In this document: positions 42,680 to 44,813 of the stretch, one piece after another
How positions within the stretch are numbered: the stretch's first letter is position 1
Layout: every line of letters starts with the position of its first letter
DNA from: Thermoprotei archaeon
GTDB lineage: Archaea > Thermoproteota > Thermoprotei > QMSL01
Assembly: GCA_003650925.1 (NCBI GenBank)
Contig: QMSP01000014.1
Location: 1 to 44,813, forward strand
Direction of reading: 5' to 3'
DNA: 44,813 nucleotides
The notes under the pieces: generated by a model
Told to the model about the DNA's origin: nothing
Seen by the model: only the letters and a program-made list of their open reading frames with translations
The model's database searches: none
Program-made: the position numbers and the translations under genes

Positions 42680-43607
42680 CTACTATACCCCCGTCTAGTA
42701 TTCTGAAGGTAGCCTTGCCTTCAGGAAGTACCACGCTGTGCACTATCCTAGCCTCTCTACGATCACCTTTTTCCTTGAGCAGAAGTATTCTTATATCAAC
42801 TGCTTGTGGCAATATCAAGCCGCCTACGGGCACTAGCTCTCCTGTCTTCATGTTCACAGTGACCTGATTGGTTATGACCACTGAGGCCCCCCCTTCAGCT
42901 AGTGATCGAGCCTCCATCAAGAGCCTGGCTAGAGCCTCTTGTCTTCTTATGAGATCCCCTCCGAACTCCTCCCTTACGAGCCCTGATAAGGAGTCAAGTA
43001 CAACAAGTCTAATACCCTTCTCCAAGAACTTCCTAGACCTTACAAGTGCTGAATACTGCTCAGCAAAGGAGAGAACCCTTGCATATAATATTCTTCGAAG
43101 CACAGACCTCCCATCTAGTTTGAACCTCTTAGCTATTCTGATTATACGCTCAGGCCTGAAGGTTCCATCAGCATCTATGAACACTGCTCCGCTTTCTAAA
43201 CCACCCTCACTTTGAGGAAGCTGAACAGTTACACAGAGCTGATGACATAGCTGGGTTTTGCCGCTTCCAAAAGGCCCTGCTAGCTCTACTAAGTGATGGG
43301 TGGGGATGCCTCCACCTAGTAAGTTATCAAGCGCATGAGAACCTGTGGTGAAGATATCAAATCTCATTCTATTCCTCTCCAAGTACTCCAAGAGGTCCAT
43401 TAACTCAAGGCCAATCATCTCCCTAGCTCGTTTGATGAGGCCTTCTGCAGTTGGCTCATCAATTCCAAGCGCTTCCGCTAGACGGCGAGAGCTCATGAAG
43501 GCTAGGGATTCAAGGCTTCTTATGTTGGCTCTGCTAAGCTTGCGTAAGGCCTCTTCACCTAGGCCTATCTCTCTAAGCAATCTAGCGAGAGCACTCAATG
43601 AGAGCAC
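42669..43607 (-). CDS. radA: RadA-family recombinase (possibly a paralogue)
   Basis: The N-terminal helix-hairpin-helix domain (1 to about 65) precedes a RecA-fold core. That core has Walker A GPFGSGKTQL (111-120), LCVTVQLPQSEGGLESG, FRPERI and Walker B LVVLDS (201-206). Archaeal RadA makes strand-exchange filaments on ssDNA. Several conserved RadA positions differ. It has FIDADGTF instead of WIDTENTF, a shortened linker before the core, and NQVTVNMKTGELVPVGGLIL where RadA has a longer L2 loop with DPTRPVGG. It may be a divergent RadA or a RadA paralogue. GTG start. It is co-transcribed with the SPOUT gene. Confidence 0.8.
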   Translation of the reverse strand: MLSLSALARLLREIGLGEEALRKLSRANIRSLESLAFMSSRRLAEALGIDEPTAEGLIKRAREMIGLELMDLLEYLERNRMRFDIFTTGSHALDNLLGGGIPTHHLVELAGPFGSGKTQLCHQLCVTVQLPQSEGGLESGAVFIDADGTFRPERIIRIAKRFKLDGRSVLRRILYARVLSFAEQYSALVRSRKFLEKGIRLVVLDSLSGLVREEFGGDLIRRQEALARLLMEARSLAEGGASVVITNQVTVNMKTGELVPVGGLILPQAVDIRILLLKEKGDRREARIVHSVVLPEGKATFRILDGGIVDVE

Positions 43608-43656
43608 CTCAGAAAGGCTTATGGGGTTGGCTGCTGTTATTCCTAACGGTGTTCAA

Positions 43657-43917
43657 ATGAACCTAGTCACACTCATGACGATATTAGGCATAGCCCTCAT
43701 ACTCATAGGCTTCCTCCTGATAACACTGTCAGTCATCATGCCTCTCCTCAAGGGAAAAAGCAGATCCAGAGTTAGTGGGGGAGGCGTAATACTGGTAGGG
43801 CCTTTCCCAATCATCATAGGTACAAGGGATGTGGTGAAAGCCATGATAGTCGCCACATTATTCTTCATGATAGTCATGGTGATAATAGTCATACTGAACC
43901 TCATGGCAGCTCTATAG
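43657..43917 (+). CDS. DUF131 small membrane protein
   Basis: Two membrane helices (about residues 5-30 and 63-85) flank GGGVILVGPFPIIIGTRDVV, the diagnostic DUF131/TIGR00304 loop. The family is archaeal and its function is unknown. The start may be ATG 43657 or the in-frame ATG 43621, which adds MGLAAVIPNGVQ. It is divergent from radA, with under 50 bases between starts, so the promoters must overlap. The long frame upstream of this start is a shadow of radA. Confidence 0.7.
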   Translation: MNLVTLMTILGIALILIGFLLITLSVIMPLLKGKSRSRVSGGGVILVGPFPIIIGTRDVVKAMIVATLFFMIVMVIIVILNLMAAL

Positions 43918-43937
43918 GCTGTTTTGTGATAACGATA

Positions 43938-43947
43938 CATTTAAATA
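43938..43947 (+). promoter_or_regulatory. TATA box of the IS607 transposase
   Basis: CATTTAAATA is a strong archaeal TATA element about 35 bases before ATG 43979. GGTGAT just before the start codon is the ribosome-binding site. Confidence 0.5.
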
Positions 43948-43978
43948 CTTTTAATCACTTCTAATTACTTGGTGATAG

Positions 43979-44599
43979 ATGGAGAAGTTGTATAAGCTTA
44001 GTGAGTTTGCTAAGCTGGTTGGTGTTAGCCGCAGCGGTGTTGTTAAGTGGATTAGAGAGGGCAGAATTAGAGCTATTAATATTCATGGCAGGTGGTATAT
44101 TCCAGAATCAGAGCTTGAGAGATTAACAAGGGGGTTCTACGTTGGTTTTAAGAGAATCGCTATCTATGCTAGAGTTAGCGGTAGCGCACAGAAGGATGAC
44201 CTAGAGAGACAGATATCCTCACTAGAAGACTATGCTAGAAAACATTTCCCACAAGCAGAGTACATAGTTATCAAGGACATTGCAAGTGGTCTCAAAGAGG
44301 ATAGGAGAGGACTAAGGAAACTAATAGAGATGGCTAGGAAGAGGCAAATAGATGCTATAGTGGTAGCTTACAAGGATAGATTAACAAGATTCGGGTTCAC
44401 TTACCTTAGAGAACTCTTTGAAGCATACGGTGTAAGAGTAATAGTAGCTTTTCAAGAAGAGCCTAAAGACTATTATCAAGAGTTGGTTGAGGATTTGATA
44501 GCAATTGTTACTAGCTTTGCTGGTAGAATCTATGGTAAGCGTAGCCATAAGTATAAGAAGGTGGTGGAAGCAGTTGAACAAGCGGTTAAAGACCCTTAA
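43979..44599 (+). CDS. IS607 serine recombinase (TnpA)
   Basis: Residues 1-52 are a MerR-type helix-turn-helix (YKLSEFAKLVGVSRSGVVKW; GRWYIPESELERL). The serine resolvase core follows with IAIYARVSGSAQKDDLERQI, where Ser68 is the nucleophile, then IVVAYKDRLTRFGFTYLREL. It cuts and rejoins DNA through phosphoserine links and inserts with little target preference. Length (206) is complete. The tnpB frame begins 26 bases before its stop. Confidence 0.93.
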   Translation: MEKLYKLSEFAKLVGVSRSGVVKWIREGRIRAINIHGRWYIPESELERLTRGFYVGFKRIAIYARVSGSAQKDDLERQISSLEDYARKHFPQAEYIVIKDIASGLKEDRRGLRKLIEMARKRQIDAIVVAYKDRLTRFGFTYLRELFEAYGVRVIVAFQEEPKDYYQELVEDLIAIVTSFAGRIYGKRSHKYKKVVEAVEQAVKDP

Positions 44600-44813
44600 A
44601 CGTACAGTAATCCTAGAAGGATGGATTAATAGATATGGTAGACAAGCTCTTAGAGAGATTACTGAAGCTTATAAGGAAATGCTTCAAGAAATGGTAGAAT
44701 ACGCTGTAGAAAACAAAGCATCACAAGCTACTCTACATAAGTTGTTCTATCATAGGTTTAGGGAAAAGCATCCTTGGCTACCTACAAGAGTGATTAAAGG
44801 TGCTTACAGGGAC
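44574..44813 (+). CDS. tnpB: IS607-type TnpB, N-terminal fragment cut by the window edge
   Basis: From TTG 44574 the 80 codons read LNKRLKTLKRTVILEGWINR..., LREITEAYKEMLQEMVEYAV and LFYHRFREKHPWLPTRVIKG. These are the first helices typical of archaeal IS607 TnpB. The gene overlaps tnpA by 26 bases, and no ATG or GTG is available in this frame. The catalytic RuvC part is outside the window. Confidence 0.8.
   Translation, partial: MNKRLKTLKRTVILEGWINRYGRQALREITEAYKEMLQEMVEYAVENKASQATLHKLFYHRFREKHPWLPTRVIKGAYRD

Larger units (their letters stand above)
43918..44813 (+). mobile_element. IS607-family element, right part beyond the window
   Basis: A serine-recombinase transposase is followed directly by the start of a TnpB-type gene, the standard IS607 order. 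IS607 elements have no inverted terminal repeats, so the left border, probably just after 43917, cannot be fixed. The element continues past 44813. Confidence 0.75.

Noticed and set aside
43345-43656. Long plus-strand frame leading into the DUF131 gene
   Set aside because: It is the mirror of radA. Only the part from 43621 or 43657 has DUF131 character.
1-44813. CRISPR arrays, tRNA and rRNA genes
   Set aside because: No regularly spaced repeats, no tRNA cloverleaf and no rRNA sequence were seen on either strand by eye.

Overview
The window reads as chromosome of a thermophilic archaeon of the Thermoproteota (crenarchaeal side), possibly a deep-branching or uncultured lineage. The evidence is a crenarchaeal-type single-OB SSB, ribosomal protein eL33 (L35Ae), a RadA-family recombinase, GPN-loop GTPase, archaeal RqcH/NEMF, SPOUT and Mut7-C proteins, TATA boxes placed for leaderless or short-leader mRNAs, and several C/D box guide RNAs. 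The genus cannot be fixed from this sequence alone.

Layout. 1-2.4 kb: two small unidentified genes, a badly decayed gene (winged helix plus membrane segment, many in-frame stops) and an HprK-like ATPase. 2.5-10.3 kb: carbohydrate genes (Fe-S aldo/keto reductase, a beta-propeller glycosidase-like protein, GH116, GH20) with a retropepsin-like protein between them. 10.3-14.4 kb: methyltransferase, DUF2284, a nucleotidyltransferase toxin-antitoxin-like pair and a TnpB transposon. 14.4-24.6 kb: an aKMT lysine methyltransferase interrupted by an amber codon, a beta-rich unknown, ssb, two C/D sRNAs, a frameshifted V4R gene, GH130, an IMPase-family phosphatase, a TauE/SafE-DUF1634 pair, a PfkB sugar kinase and a HemN-like radical SAM protein. 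24.7-29.5 kb: a structured hairpin, a third C/D sRNA, a membrane winged-helix protein with a secreted partner, an FkbM methyltransferase and a GHL6-type glycosidase. 29.5-31.2 kb: a bioY pseudogene (two amber codons) divergent from birA. 31.2-43.9 kb: a conserved informational and housekeeping block (SppA, phosphodiesterase, a second retropepsin-like gene, a fourth C/D sRNA, DUF2258, eL33, DUF4152, GPN GTPase, glycosyltransferase, AMMECR1, Mut7-C, RqcH, EMC6-like, SPOUT, RadA, DUF131). 43.9 kb to the end: an IS607 element running off the window.

How it fits together. The glycosidases (GH116, GH20, GH130, GHL6 and the propeller protein) lack visible signal peptides and sit with a sugar kinase, a phosphatase and an aldo/keto reductase. 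This suggests cytoplasmic breakdown of oligosaccharides or glycoconjugates, although no sugar transporter is in the window. RqcH and the Mut7-C nuclease overlap by 4 bases, pointing to ribosome quality control. BirA, a palindrome and dead bioY suggest a biotin-scavenging locus that has lost its transporter.

The strongest overlooked signal is a set of four C/D box guide RNAs, all on the minus strand with near-canonical box spacing. Three of them have a good TATA-like box about 26 bases upstream. The D guide of one matches archaeal 16S rRNA at 11 of 12 bases.
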